The notes under the pieces are model-generated. The model searched no databases. It saw nothing but the letters and a program-made list of their open reading frames with translations, and was not told where the DNA came from. DNA of 50,889 nucleotides from Chitinophaga pinensis. Lineage in GTDB: Bacteria; Bacteroidota; Bacteroidia; Flavobacteriales_D; Crocinitomicaceae. The DNA lies in assembly GCA_945863605.1 (NCBI GenBank), contig CAMAZP010000024.1, positions 1 to 50,889 of the forward strand, given 5' to 3'. The position numbers and the translations under genes are program-made. Shown here in pieces: positions 27,701 through 35,086 of the stretch; position 1 is the first letter of the stretch, and each line of letters begins with the position of its first letter.

Positions 27701-27837
27701 AATTGTGCTTTTTCGTACAATTCCTCAGCCCTGTAGAAAGTTGTATAATCACTTACATATTTCTCTGTTTGCTGCCCAAAAGCCACGCAAGGGAGCAAAA
27801 TCACTATAAATAACAGCTGTTTGACCATAGATTTCAT
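24772..27837 (-). CDS. Large exported tetratricopeptide-repeat protein (1021 residues)
   Basis: A signal peptide (MVKQLLFIVILLPCVAFGQ from Met4) is followed by about 20 or more TPR units recognisable by spaced A/G-Y-x-x-G-x-x-Y-x-x-x-x-x-x-x-A-I patterns, such as GNSHYKLGNFKEAIPYLEKY, ELGYCYYKTNQSEKAIKQWD and GHSYFRLKDTSKAVANFEKF. It ends with an acidic/basic tail rich in Glu and Lys. There is no enzymatic domain, so it is a scaffold, probably periplasmic. The gene is divergent from ftsE (139 nt) and its stop is 1 nt from the start of an outer-membrane barrel gene, which suggests co-translation. Similar TPR/barrel pairs occur in Bacteroidota as far as I recall. The role is unknown. Confidence 0.88.
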   Translation of the reverse strand: MKSMVKQLLFIVILLPCVAFGQQTEKYVSDYTTFYRAEELYEKAQFSAAREEFRTFVNQFRNENDPLYIKALYYEGISALELFNNDAIPLLQAFNKKYPENIYKYIIGFKIGNYFFQKEDFLNAQVWYQKVPVNEVDKTQQEEFLFKLGYSAMQNADTETAFSAFRDAKDGKSQYAAPSLYFYSHLSYLKNSLSVALEGFLKLKNDSTFSAVVPYYIVQIYHKQAKYQDVVDFAPSVLTANELNNEGDINHIIGNSHYKLGNFKEAIPYLEKYQAKTKVKRDDSYELGYCYYKTNQSEKAIKQWDKVTRLEDSLGQIAMYQIGEAYLAIDKLLPARSAFERASEMKTIPVIQEDALYNFAVISFKVDINPYDESVRAFENYLNRYPNSSRKKDVYQYLVNVYTTTSNFAKALESLDNLPVKDAQLKKVYQSVAFNYGVEMFQKNNLPGALDAFKLVDKYPIDPQMVALSRYWIADIHFRNNEVEKSLSIYREFLGSPASNSLKEKVDAYYNMGYAYFQMEDIEEGVKSFRIYLQSSPTNQAKIADATFRVADGYYSTKQNLLAIEFYKEALKLNTTLNDKALYYLAKSYGYDRKPDEKINTLKELISKYKKSKYVMNSTYDLARSYVEKAMYDEALVLYKSFILDFPKAPYLLDVKLSIADLYYKKWDYTKAELEYTKILAENEKVREVCEKAVKGLFDVYTTQKLPEKAADLADRYECANISKDEKENIFFSPAWASYQDSNYMEAAPKFELYLSKFPDGRFVNEIYYYLGHSYFRLKDTSKAVANFEKFLETPVNAFSEYAAARTAAYHYLKKDYVKAYKYYEKYEQLGSKPAFIFTARLGLMRCAYLIEDFSKAAIYAKFIIETPSITNQQRIEAEYAKGMSNYKLANYTEAKTSLEWLVKNTTTAMGAEAKYTLASINFKQAEYGKADSEIKALVKMKPSYNFWVAKGLILQTRIHIINDDLFQAESTLKSVISFYPDQNDGVLTEANDLWDELMQLKNPPIIEGPKEEKKIEINGE

Positions 27838-27976
27838 CGCTTGTAAAATTAACTTTATGACTAGCGAACAATTTTTATTGACTCAAAAGTTTTAAACCTA
27901 AATTTGTTAAGATAAAATCGGAAAAGATTGCATAGGTTACATAAGTCTCTGCATTTTTGTAAAAACAAAATATATC

Positions 27977-28645
27977 GTGTCGAAAGTCATAACAATTTCA
28001 AATGCCCAAATTTATCAGCAGCAAAAGTTAATTTTAAAGAACGTTTGGTTGAATTTGGAAGAAACAGAATTTGCTTATTTAATAGGTAAAACAGGTAGTG
28101 GTAAAAGTAGTTTGCTGAAAACGCTTTATGGCGAAATTCTGTTGAAAGAAGGAGAAGGAATGGTGGCCGGGCACAACCTCAAACGCCTTACCAAGCAAGA
28201 AATTCCTTTTTTAAGAAGGAAAATTGGAATTGTATTTCAAGATTTTCAATTATTGATGGATAGAACCGTTCTTCAAAATATGTATTTTGTTTTGGGTGCA
28301 ACTGGTTGGAAAGATAAAAATCTCATTCATAAAAGAGCTCTAGGCTGCCTTCAATTAGTGGGAATTGAATCAAAAGCTAATGATTATCCTAACACACTAT
28401 CTGGTGGTGAACAACAACGCGTGTCGATTGCGAGAGCGCTTTTAAATCAACCGAAATTAATTTTAGCCGACGAACCTACAGGAAACCTAGACCCAGAAAC
28501 ATCTGAGGAAATCATGCAACTTTTAATTGCCGTTGCGAAGGAAGAAAAAACTGCGATTTTGATGGCAACGCACGATATGCAAATGGTGAGAAGTTTCCCT
28601 GGTAGAATTATTAAAGTGGAAGACGGGGAGTTGAATGAGGTTTAA
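27977..28645 (+). CDS. ftsE: FtsE-like ABC transporter ATP-binding protein
   Basis: This 222-residue cytosolic ATPase starts with GTG at 27977 (no in-frame ATG upstream). Walker A is GKTGSGKS at 37-44, the Q-loop lies in VFQDFQLL (87-94), the ABC signature LSGGEQQR is at 141-148, and Walker B with the catalytic Glu is LILADEPTGNLD at 161-172, followed by the switch His in ATHD. Length and motifs fit FtsE, which with FtsX controls peptidoglycan hydrolysis at the septum. No ftsX gene is adjacent: the next 275 bp on this strand hold no gene. LolD-like lipoprotein transport ATPases are close relatives and cannot be excluded, though the LLMDRTVLQNM phrase favours FtsE. Confidence 0.85.
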   Translation: MSKVITISNAQIYQQQKLILKNVWLNLEETEFAYLIGKTGSGKSSLLKTLYGEILLKEGEGMVAGHNLKRLTKQEIPFLRRKIGIVFQDFQLLMDRTVLQNMYFVLGATGWKDKNLIHKRALGCLQLVGIESKANDYPNTLSGGEQQRVSIARALLNQPKLILADEPTGNLDPETSEEIMQLLIAVAKEEKTAILMATHDMQMVRSFPGRIIKVEDGELNEV

Positions 28646-28920
28646 AAAATATTTGTGTACTTTTTTAACCTTTACAAAAACTTTATCACTACTAAAACAA
28701 CTAGTTACAGTAAAAATTCAAGTGTCCTTTTAAAAAATTTGCCAATAATTTAATTAAAAAGAAAAATTGATGACTGAATAATTAAACTCTTTTCAAAATT
28801 AATTTTCTTTTATTATTGCTAATTGGCTTGTCTTCACCGAAAATAAAAGGAGCTATCACATAGTCAATTCATTGCTATGTTTGAAATAAATTAGGTGTTT
28901 TAGTTTGTTTTATTAAACGC

Positions 28921-30276
28921 TTAATTTTTAATGTATGTTTTAACCACTTTTGAGCCATTTATCAATGTGATGTAAACAAAATACAACCCTTTTTCATTCG
29001 TAATTAAATTAATATCATCTTCTATACATTCAATTTCTTGTTTGCGACCATTTAAATCATAAATATCAATCGATTCAATTTCAGAATATGACAAGTTTAT
29101 AGAAAATTTTCCTATTCCAGGGTTTGGAAAAAGATTTAAAAAACCGTTTTGCTCATCTAATCCAAGTTCATTAATTATAATACAATCAGATGTATCAGCA
29201 CATCCATTACCAAGGGTAATAATAACTGCATATTCGCCATTGATTTGTGGTGTATATGCAATTGATGTTGCACCTGGAATAATTGTTAGTGATGGGCATA
29301 GTAGCCATTGATAAATTGCATTTGATTGAAGCGCCGTAATTTGACCATTTAAGAATTCAACTTCTGATATTGGAGATTGAAGAACGGTTAAGTTTTGAGT
29401 TGTTGTATCACAACTATTATTATTACACGCAATTAGGGAAACAACATATTGTCCTGGGAGATTAAAACAAAGCGGTTCTGGATTTTCAAGATTTGAAGTA
29501 TTACCGTTTCCAAAATCCCAAAAATAATTTGAAGCATCTGAACTTGTATTTGAAAGCGAAAAACAATTGTTTTGACAGATTTGGTTGTTGTTTACAGAAA
29601 AACTAGCTTGAGGGACAGGTGCTATGTTTGAAGTAATCTTTAAATTGTTGATGGCAAGTGAAGGATCTGTTCCAGTACCATCATTACTGTTTCTCCAATC
29701 AAAACCTATTTTTAAAGTTGAAATATTTTCACAACCTACAGGCAATGGAATGGATACATTAGTCCAAAGACCTTGACCGTTTGAACACGTAGTTCCAGGA
29801 GTGATAGTTTGTAGATTTAACCAATTTACTCCTCCATCAACACTATAAATAATTGTACCATAATCATCTCCTGACTGACCAATACCAATATAATCAAATT
29901 CAATGTTTAGGCTTTGATAATTTAATGTACTAATATTTGATGTTAAAAATGCCCGTTTATTTGTTGTTGCATATACAAAACCTAGCCCGCCATCTCCAGC
30001 GTTATAAGTTGCACCTGTTCCAAAACACAAATTTCCTTGACATCCAATATGTAATGTTTTATTTCCGTTTCCAGCCGTACTACAACCACCAGCGGCAACA
30101 CCCCCTTCAGCATCAGAAATTACCCAAAGATTTGCATCAACATCATTTTGACCTGTAGACACATTCAAGGTCCACTCAGTGGCGTTTTCAATATCATTTT
30201 GCCAAATAGTAGTTTGGGTCATTCCAATTTTACCAAAGAATGATAAAAGACTGAATATAATCAACTGTTTTTTCAT
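28921..30276 (-). CDS. Secreted PKD-domain protein with T9SS sorting domain
   Basis: The 451-residue product has a signal peptide (about 1-20) and then a long beta-rich region beginning TTIWQNDIENATEW, containing a jelly-roll/MAM-like segment (SLNIEFDYIGIGQSGDDYGTI, LKIGFDWRNSNDGTG). A PKD domain follows near residues 225-300 (NYFWDFGNGNTSNLENPEPLC). The end is a type IX sorting domain (LFPNPGIGKFSINLSYS to KTYIKN). It carries no catalytic motif and may be an adhesin or matrix protein on the cell surface. It is monocistronic. Cys residues are frequent, suggesting disulfides in the secreted protein. Confidence 0.85.
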   Translation of the reverse strand: MKKQLIIFSLLSFFGKIGMTQTTIWQNDIENATEWTLNVSTGQNDVDANLWVISDAEGGVAAGGCSTAGNGNKTLHIGCQGNLCFGTGATYNAGDGGLGFVYATTNKRAFLTSNISTLNYQSLNIEFDYIGIGQSGDDYGTIIYSVDGGVNWLNLQTITPGTTCSNGQGLWTNVSIPLPVGCENISTLKIGFDWRNSNDGTGTDPSLAINNLKITSNIAPVPQASFSVNNNQICQNNCFSLSNTSSDASNYFWDFGNGNTSNLENPEPLCFNLPGQYVVSLIACNNNSCDTTTQNLTVLQSPISEVEFLNGQITALQSNAIYQWLLCPSLTIIPGATSIAYTPQINGEYAVIITLGNGCADTSDCIIINELGLDEQNGFLNLFPNPGIGKFSINLSYSEIESIDIYDLNGRKQEIECIEDDINLITNEKGLYFVYITLINGSKVVKTYIKN

Positions 30277-30471
30277 GTTTTTTTTTGCGAATATATTAAA
30301 AAATTATATCTATAAAAAGTTGTTTTTCAATATGATGAGAATTTAGTAACTTGTTTCTTTTAAATTTATATTTTTAAGAGAATTAGAACGAAACAATTCC
30401 CGTGCGAAACTTGAAAAAGAGTAGATAGAATATTACTTTTTTTGTTTCCAAAACAGTACGATCTAATTACC

Positions 30472-30479
30472 TAAATTTG
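30472..30479 (+). promoter_or_regulatory. -7 promoter element TAAATTTG of the MazG-like operon
   Basis: A perfect TAnnTTTG match ends 22 nt before the ATG at 30502. A TTTG lies 27 nt upstream (30441-30444), somewhat further than the common spacing. Confidence 0.45.
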
Positions 30480-30501
30480 CGATCAATCAAAAAATTTGTT
30501 C

Positions 30502-30837
30502 ATGAATGAAATTACAATCAAACAAGCACAAAAAACCATTGACGATTGGATAAAAACAATTGGAATACGCTACTTCGATGAAATGACCAATATGGCAATT
30601 TTAATGGAAGAAGTAGGGGAGGTGGCACGGATTATGTCACGAAGGTATGGTGAACAAAGTGAAAAGGAAAGTGAAAAAAACAAAGACTTAGGCGATGAAA
30701 TGGCAGATGTACTATTTGTGTTAATTTGCCTTGCGAACCAAACAGGAATTGATTTAGAAGAAGCTTTGATTAAAAATTTAGAAAAGAAAACAAAGCGTGA
30801 TAAAGAACGACATGCTTCAAACCCCAAACTAAAATAA
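30502..30837 (+). CDS. MazG-like nucleotide pyrophosphohydrolase
   Basis: The ATG at 30502 gives 111 residues (MNEITIKQAQKTIDDW); a TTG at 30496 is less likely. The all-alpha NTP-PPase signature is present: MEEVGEVARIMSRRYGEQ with paired Glu residues, then LGDEMADVLFVLICLANQTGID with the second acidic set, which together bind Mg and a nucleoside triphosphate. Such proteins hydrolyse non-canonical NTPs (or dCTP-like substrates) to monophosphates in the cytosol. The stop overlaps the start of the next gene by 1 nt (TAATG), so both are made together. The length fits single-domain MazG-like enzymes. The substrate is unknown. Confidence 0.88.
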   Translation: MNEITIKQAQKTIDDWIKTIGIRYFDEMTNMAILMEEVGEVARIMSRRYGEQSEKESEKNKDLGDEMADVLFVLICLANQTGIDLEEALIKNLEKKTKRDKERHASNPKLK

Positions 30838-31388
30838 TGGCAGATTTAACATATAGCGAAAGATTGATAAAAACATTAAAAGCTGGAAATTCTGTTTTGT
30901 CTGTTGCTGGCCCCGAAAATTACGGAGAATTATTACCAGAAATAGTTAAATTATTCGTTCCAAAAGCGGCAGAAGGTTCTCCCAGAGCAGTAATACTAGT
31001 GGCAAATGACGCAGATGCAAAAATATACCATGAAACAATGGTTAAAGCTGTAAAGGAATTAGACTTAACGGTAGATTTGGTTTTTGAAAAAGGAAGTAAG
31101 TTAAAACAACGTAACGATCTATTTGACGGAACTGAAATTATTATTGGAACAACCCGCCGAGTTTGTGAATTGTATTTTCAAAATGGATTCAATATTGGGA
31201 AACTAAAGTTGTTTATGATTCTTCAAATTGATGAACAAATTCGTGCGGGAAACAAAGGTTACATTTCTCGATTGGCAGAGAGTTTACCTAAATGTCGTCA
31301 GCTAATTTTTACGAGAGTTGAAGACGAAGAGCGCCTAAATGATTACCTAGAAACTTTTGTAGGGAATTACCAAGTCGTGGAAGTTTAG
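30837..31388 (+). CDS. Degenerate DEAD-box-helicase-like domain protein (183 residues)
   Basis: The order of segments follows RecA-like domain 1 of DEAD-box helicases: an N-terminal GNSVLSVAGPENYGELLPEIV where a Walker A would stand, PRAVILVANDADA at the place of motif Ia, GTEIIIGTTRRVCEL at the TPGR position, KLFMILQIDEQ where VLDEAD would be, and KCRQLIFTRVEDE at motif III. The Walker A Gly-Lys-Ser/Thr and the DEAD tetrad are both missing, and there is no second RecA domain. So it is probably not an ATPase but may bind RNA or a partner. Translation is coupled to the MazG-like gene by TAATG, and the RluA-type gene follows after 57 nt. This is inferred from pattern, not from a profile search. 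Confidence 0.6.
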   Translation: MADLTYSERLIKTLKAGNSVLSVAGPENYGELLPEIVKLFVPKAAEGSPRAVILVANDADAKIYHETMVKAVKELDLTVDLVFEKGSKLKQRNDLFDGTEIIIGTTRRVCELYFQNGFNIGKLKLFMILQIDEQIRAGNKGYISRLAESLPKCRQLIFTRVEDEERLNDYLETFVGNYQVVEV

Positions 31389-31445
31389 TTTTTTTAAAAA
31401 AATTAATTAAAAATCTAAAGAATTAAACTTAATTAAAACAAATCC

Positions 31446-33113
31446 GTGTCATTTACTCCATTTCTTAGTGACGTTCGTACTATTGAATTACCAAAAAAAT
31501 TCAATTACCCTTTCTATTATTCTCCCCACACATTGAGTTTAGTAGCATGTAAAGAATTGCAAGATTATCTAAAAACACAAACGGATTTTAAACATAATTT
31601 CGGATTCGATGAAAACGATAAAAGCTTGCAAATAGGAAAAATGTTTGGTGTTTTAGTGGTTAAAAATCAAGCTGGAGAATTGGGTTATTTATCCGCTTTT
31701 TCTGGAAAATTAGCTGACGAAAATCACCACAAAAGATTTGTTCCTCCGGTATTTGATTTGCTTGAAAAAGACAATTTTTTTAGAATTGGAGAAGTTGAAG
31801 TGAACAACATAACTTTGCAAATCCAAGCCCTAGAAAACGAAGAGTCATATCTTCAGTTAAAAGCAAATTTGGCAAGTCTCAAGCAAGAAATAGAAGCAGA
31901 AATTGGACTGAAAAAACAAGCGTTGAAAGCTTCAAAAAAGCAAAGGGATGAAAAAAGAGCGCATGCCAAAACAACCTTTAACGCAACAGAACAGTTACTT
32001 TTAATCGAACAACTAAAGACAGAAAGTATTCGTGAACAATTACATGTTAAACAATTTATACGCGACATTAATTTAAAATATGCGGAAAATGAAAAGTTGT
32101 TTCTCAAAAAAGCACAAGTAATCATTCAGCTAAAAGAAGAACGTGCAACAAAATCTTCACGTTTACAAAAAGAAATATTTGAGCAATACACTTTTTTAAA
32201 TCAAGCACAAAAAACAAAAAGTCTGTTGGAAATTTTTTCAAAAACGGTCTTCCAAACTCCACCAGCTGGGGCAGGTGAATGTGCAGCTCCAAAACTGTTA
32301 CAATATGCTTTTTTGAATAACTTGCAACCTATTTGTATGGCAGAATTTTGGTGGGGAAAATCACCAAGTTCGGAGGTGCGATTACATGGTCAATATTACC
32401 CTGCTTGTCGTGGAAAATGTGAACCAATTTTAGCTCACATGTTGGAGGGAATCTCAATAGAAAAAAATCCGATGTTGGAGCAAGCAAGTGTTAAAGAAAT
32501 TCCAGTTGTATACGAGGATGATTATCTTTTATTGGTCAATAAGCCTCCTGAATTTTTATCTGTTCCTGGAAAAGAACTGAAAGACTCTGTTTTTGAACGT
32601 ATGCGTTTAAAATACCCCAATGCAAGCGGTCCTTTGTTAGTTCATCGCTTGGATATGTCAACTTCAGGTTTGTTATTGGTAGCAAAGACGGAAGAAATTT
32701 ATAAACACTTGCAATCGCAGTTTATTCGGCGCATTGTAAAAAAATCGTACATCGCATTATTAGATGGTATAGTAAACAAATTAGAAGGGGATATTTCTTT
32801 ACCCTTACGAGTTGATTTAGAAGACCGCCCGAAACAATTGGTTTGCTATGAACACGGAAAAAATGCTTATACCAAATATAAAATTATTGGAATTGAAAAC
32901 GGAAAAACACGCATTCAGTTTTTCCCAATTACGGGAAGAACACATCAGTTACGTGTTCATGCTGCGCATCATTTAGGATTAAATTGTCCAATTCTTGGTG
33001 ATGATTTATATGGAAATAAAGGAAAGCGATTATATCTCCATGCACAATGGATACAATTTAAACATCCAATAACAAAAGAACTCGTTACATTTAGTTGCGA
33101 TGCTGAATTTTAA
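31446..33113 (+). CDS. RluA-family pseudouridine synthase with long coiled-coil N-terminal extension
   Basis: A GTG at 31446 starts a 555-residue protein. Residues from about 345 form the catalytic domain: VYEDDYLLLVNKPPEFLSVPG, then LLVHRLDMSTSGLLLVAKT with catalytic Asp403, and ITGRTHQLRVHAAHHLG. The N-terminal 340 residues include an alpha/beta start, a Lys/Glu-rich coiled coil (about 135-270) and a segment with Cys, Trp and His (GECAAPKLLQYAF, MAEFWWGKS, YYPACRGKCEPIL) that may bind a metal. Long RluA proteins of this kind occur in Bacteroidota and some gammaproteobacteria as I recall. It isomerises uridines in rRNA or tRNA. The stop directly abuts the stop of the MauG-like gene on the other strand. 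Confidence 0.9.
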   Translation: MSFTPFLSDVRTIELPKKFNYPFYYSPHTLSLVACKELQDYLKTQTDFKHNFGFDENDKSLQIGKMFGVLVVKNQAGELGYLSAFSGKLADENHHKRFVPPVFDLLEKDNFFRIGEVEVNNITLQIQALENEESYLQLKANLASLKQEIEAEIGLKKQALKASKKQRDEKRAHAKTTFNATEQLLLIEQLKTESIREQLHVKQFIRDINLKYAENEKLFLKKAQVIIQLKEERATKSSRLQKEIFEQYTFLNQAQKTKSLLEIFSKTVFQTPPAGAGECAAPKLLQYAFLNNLQPICMAEFWWGKSPSSEVRLHGQYYPACRGKCEPILAHMLEGISIEKNPMLEQASVKEIPVVYEDDYLLLVNKPPEFLSVPGKELKDSVFERMRLKYPNASGPLLVHRLDMSTSGLLLVAKTEEIYKHLQSQFIRRIVKKSYIALLDGIVNKLEGDISLPLRVDLEDRPKQLVCYEHGKNAYTKYKIIGIENGKTRIQFFPITGRTHQLRVHAAHHLGLNCPILGDDLYGNKGKRLYLHAQWIQFKHPITKELVTFSCDAEF

Positions 33114-34103
33114 CTAAAATTCTTTATTTTTCAAATAACTCGTGTCTGTGAGTGCTTTTATAAACAAAATCAACTGTTTTTGTTCTTTCGGGCTGAGGTC
33201 AAATGGAACAATAGTTGAACTTTGCAAAGGATGTTTCTTTCCTCCTTTTGAATAATGTGCGATTACTTTTTCCAAGCTTTCTATGCTACCATCGTGCATA
33301 TAGGGGAAAGTCAACTCAATGTTTCTTAAAGAAGGAATTTTAAATTTTCCAATATCTGCGGAATCTAAATTGATTCTAAATCGACCTTTATCATTTCCAA
33401 AGTCTAAGTAAAGTCCATTGTTTGCCGCTTCAAACGTGGTGAAATACGGAGCAGGATGACATTGAATGCAATACAGTTTTTCAGAAAATAATTTCCAACC
33501 AGCTTGTTCGTCATTGGTCAATGCTTTCTTATTTCCCGCTTGATATTGATCAAAGCGGCTGTTCATGGAAACCAAGCTACGCTCAAAGGCTCCAATTGCT
33601 CGTGTTAAAACAAAAGCATCAAAATCGCGTTGGAAAATTTTTTGTGCGGCAGCTTGATATTCAGGAATTGCTCGTAATTGTGGAATGAGTTTTTTCATAT
33701 TATGACCCATTTCTGTTGGTTCTTGCAAAGGAACAATCACTTGTAATTCCAATGTTTTCAAGTGCGCATCAAACATTACTGTTTTAAGAAACCCCGAATT
33801 GAGGATACTCGGAGCGTTTCTATCTGTTCTCTGCCCTTTTATACCAATACTCGTTGTTAATTGATCGGTAAAGGCTTTATGAGGATCGTGGCAAGAAGCA
33901 CAAGAAACAGTTCCATCTAATGAAAGACGTTTGTCAAAAAATAATTTTCTTCCTAATTCAACTTTTTCAGCAGTTGTAGGGTTTTCTTCGGGTGAGGGAA
34001 CAAAGATGGTTTTATTTGGGTCTGATGTTATTTTATCACATTTTGAAATACTAGCTAAAACAAAGGACGAGCAAATAACAAAAAACAACCAAGTGCGATT
34101 CAT
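33114..34103 (-). CDS. Di-heme cytochrome c peroxidase/MauG-like (MbnH-like) enzyme
   Basis: The 329-residue exported protein has two CxxCH heme sites: CASCH (68-72) and CIQCH (212-216). The cytochrome-c-peroxidase/MauG context is clear: KVELGRKLFFDKRLSLDGTVSC, RNAPSILNSGFLKTVMFDAH and IPSLRNIELTFPYMHDGSIESL. The N-terminus is hydrophobic (LFFVICSSFVLASIS); the Cys that follows is preceded by Lys, so a lipobox is doubtful. Its start lies 2 nt after the stop of the MbnP-like gene. In methanotrophs MbnH, a MauG relative, oxidises a Trp of MbnP to kynurenine to make a copper site, so the pairing suggests an MbnH role. An ordinary peroxidase is the alternative. Confidence 0.85.
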   Translation of the reverse strand: MNRTWLFFVICSSFVLASISKCDKITSDPNKTIFVPSPEENPTTAEKVELGRKLFFDKRLSLDGTVSCASCHDPHKAFTDQLTTSIGIKGQRTDRNAPSILNSGFLKTVMFDAHLKTLELQVIVPLQEPTEMGHNMKKLIPQLRAIPEYQAAAQKIFQRDFDAFVLTRAIGAFERSLVSMNSRFDQYQAGNKKALTNDEQAGWKLFSEKLYCIQCHPAPYFTTFEAANNGLYLDFGNDKGRFRINLDSADIGKFKIPSLRNIELTFPYMHDGSIESLEKVIAHYSKGGKKHPLQSSTIVPFDLSPKEQKQLILFIKALTDTSYLKNKEF

Positions 34104-34105
34104 TA

Positions 34106-35083
34106 TTAATGAATTATAATTTTTTTAGTTTGCATTAAATCACCATTTTTATTTTCTAATTGTACAAGGTAAAAGCCAGAACTTAAGTTTTTGAAGTTAA
34201 TAGTTCCTTCTGTATTTAACATGAATTGTGTTTGAGCCAATCTTCCCTGTTGGTCAATAATTTTGCATTTACTTCCTTCATTCATATTTTCCCATTTAAC
34301 AAAAAGGATTTGATTTTCAGTCCAAGTTATTATTTTGGAAAAATCAATTTCACCAAAAGAAGCCGAATTTGCAAGCGTAAAAACAGGTTCAATTTGAACA
34401 TTATCCAAAATAGTTTTATTAATACCAACTTCCCCGTGACTAACAGCCACTGATGCCAACGGAATGTTCTTAATCCATTGTTCGATATTACAATTTATAT
34501 AAATATCAATTTGATTGGCTGAGGTATTTGTTTGGGTTACATTCAATTCTACTAATTGTTGATTGTTTGCACCTAGGTTGTGTAATTCAAAATACGCATC
34601 AGGATCTCCATCTGAGTGTGAATCAGAAAAGCCACCAATAATCATGTGCATGTAACCCGCTTGCCACCCCCAGTACATCGAGGGTGATTGAAAACTCAAA
34701 GGATGAGTTTCAGGATAGGTAGAAATGTCTTGTGATTCAGCTCCTGATTGCGTATTCCATTTTTTTGGAACACCTACACTAAACCCCAATTGTTCAATTG
34801 TATTTATGTCATAATACCCTAATAAAAAAGTGTGATTTTCTGGCTCTATCAACACTATTTTTTGGTCTAAGTTTATCTCTTGACCAGCATCGTGAGTTAT
34901 TAAAAATTCAGACAAATAATAATCAAAGTGATCGAGTTTAAATGCTTTACCATCTAAAGCTGTATAATTAGTGTTTAATTGAAAATCAATTCCATTTACT
35001 TTTGGGTTGAAGTGCAAAAAAACTGCTTTTTGAGCAAATGTAGCCGTTGTTAAAAAGTAACAAAAAGTTAAAATTAGGCGCAT
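34106..35083 (-). CDS. MbnP-family protein with T9SS C-terminal sorting domain
   Basis: The 325-residue protein has a signal peptide (about 1-18, ending TFAQ). LHFNPKVNGIDFQLNTNY, FKLDHFDYYLSEFLI, and PSMYWGWQAGYMHMIIGG (with Trp138 and Trp140) match the MbnP pattern as I know it. In MbnP a Trp in this kind of motif is oxidised to kynurenine by MbnH and helps bind copper; His24 and His52 are plausible ligands. A Ser/His-rich loop (FSDSHSDGDPD) follows. The last 70 residues (from about SFGEIDFSKII to TKKIIIH) form a T9SS sorting domain. Together with the MauG-like gene 2 nt downstream it makes a likely substrate/enzyme pair; the copper role is inference. Confidence 0.8.
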   Translation of the reverse strand: MRLILTFCYFLTTATFAQKAVFLHFNPKVNGIDFQLNTNYTALDGKAFKLDHFDYYLSEFLITHDAGQEINLDQKIVLIEPENHTFLLGYYDINTIEQLGFSVGVPKKWNTQSGAESQDISTYPETHPLSFQSPSMYWGWQAGYMHMIIGGFSDSHSDGDPDAYFELHNLGANNQQLVELNVTQTNTSANQIDIYINCNIEQWIKNIPLASVAVSHGEVGINKTILDNVQIEPVFTLANSASFGEIDFSKIITWTENQILFVKWENMNEGSKCKIIDQQGRLAQTQFMLNTEGTINFKNLSSGFYLVQLENKNGDLMQTKKIIIH

Positions 35084-35086
35084 ATT

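Noticed and set aside
28646..28920. An ftsX gene or small RNA after ftsE
   Set aside because: No open frame or stable hairpin is visible in this AT-rich 275-bp gap.
30496..30501. TTG at 30496 as start of the MazG-like gene
   Set aside because: An ATG follows after one codon and fits the family N-terminus.
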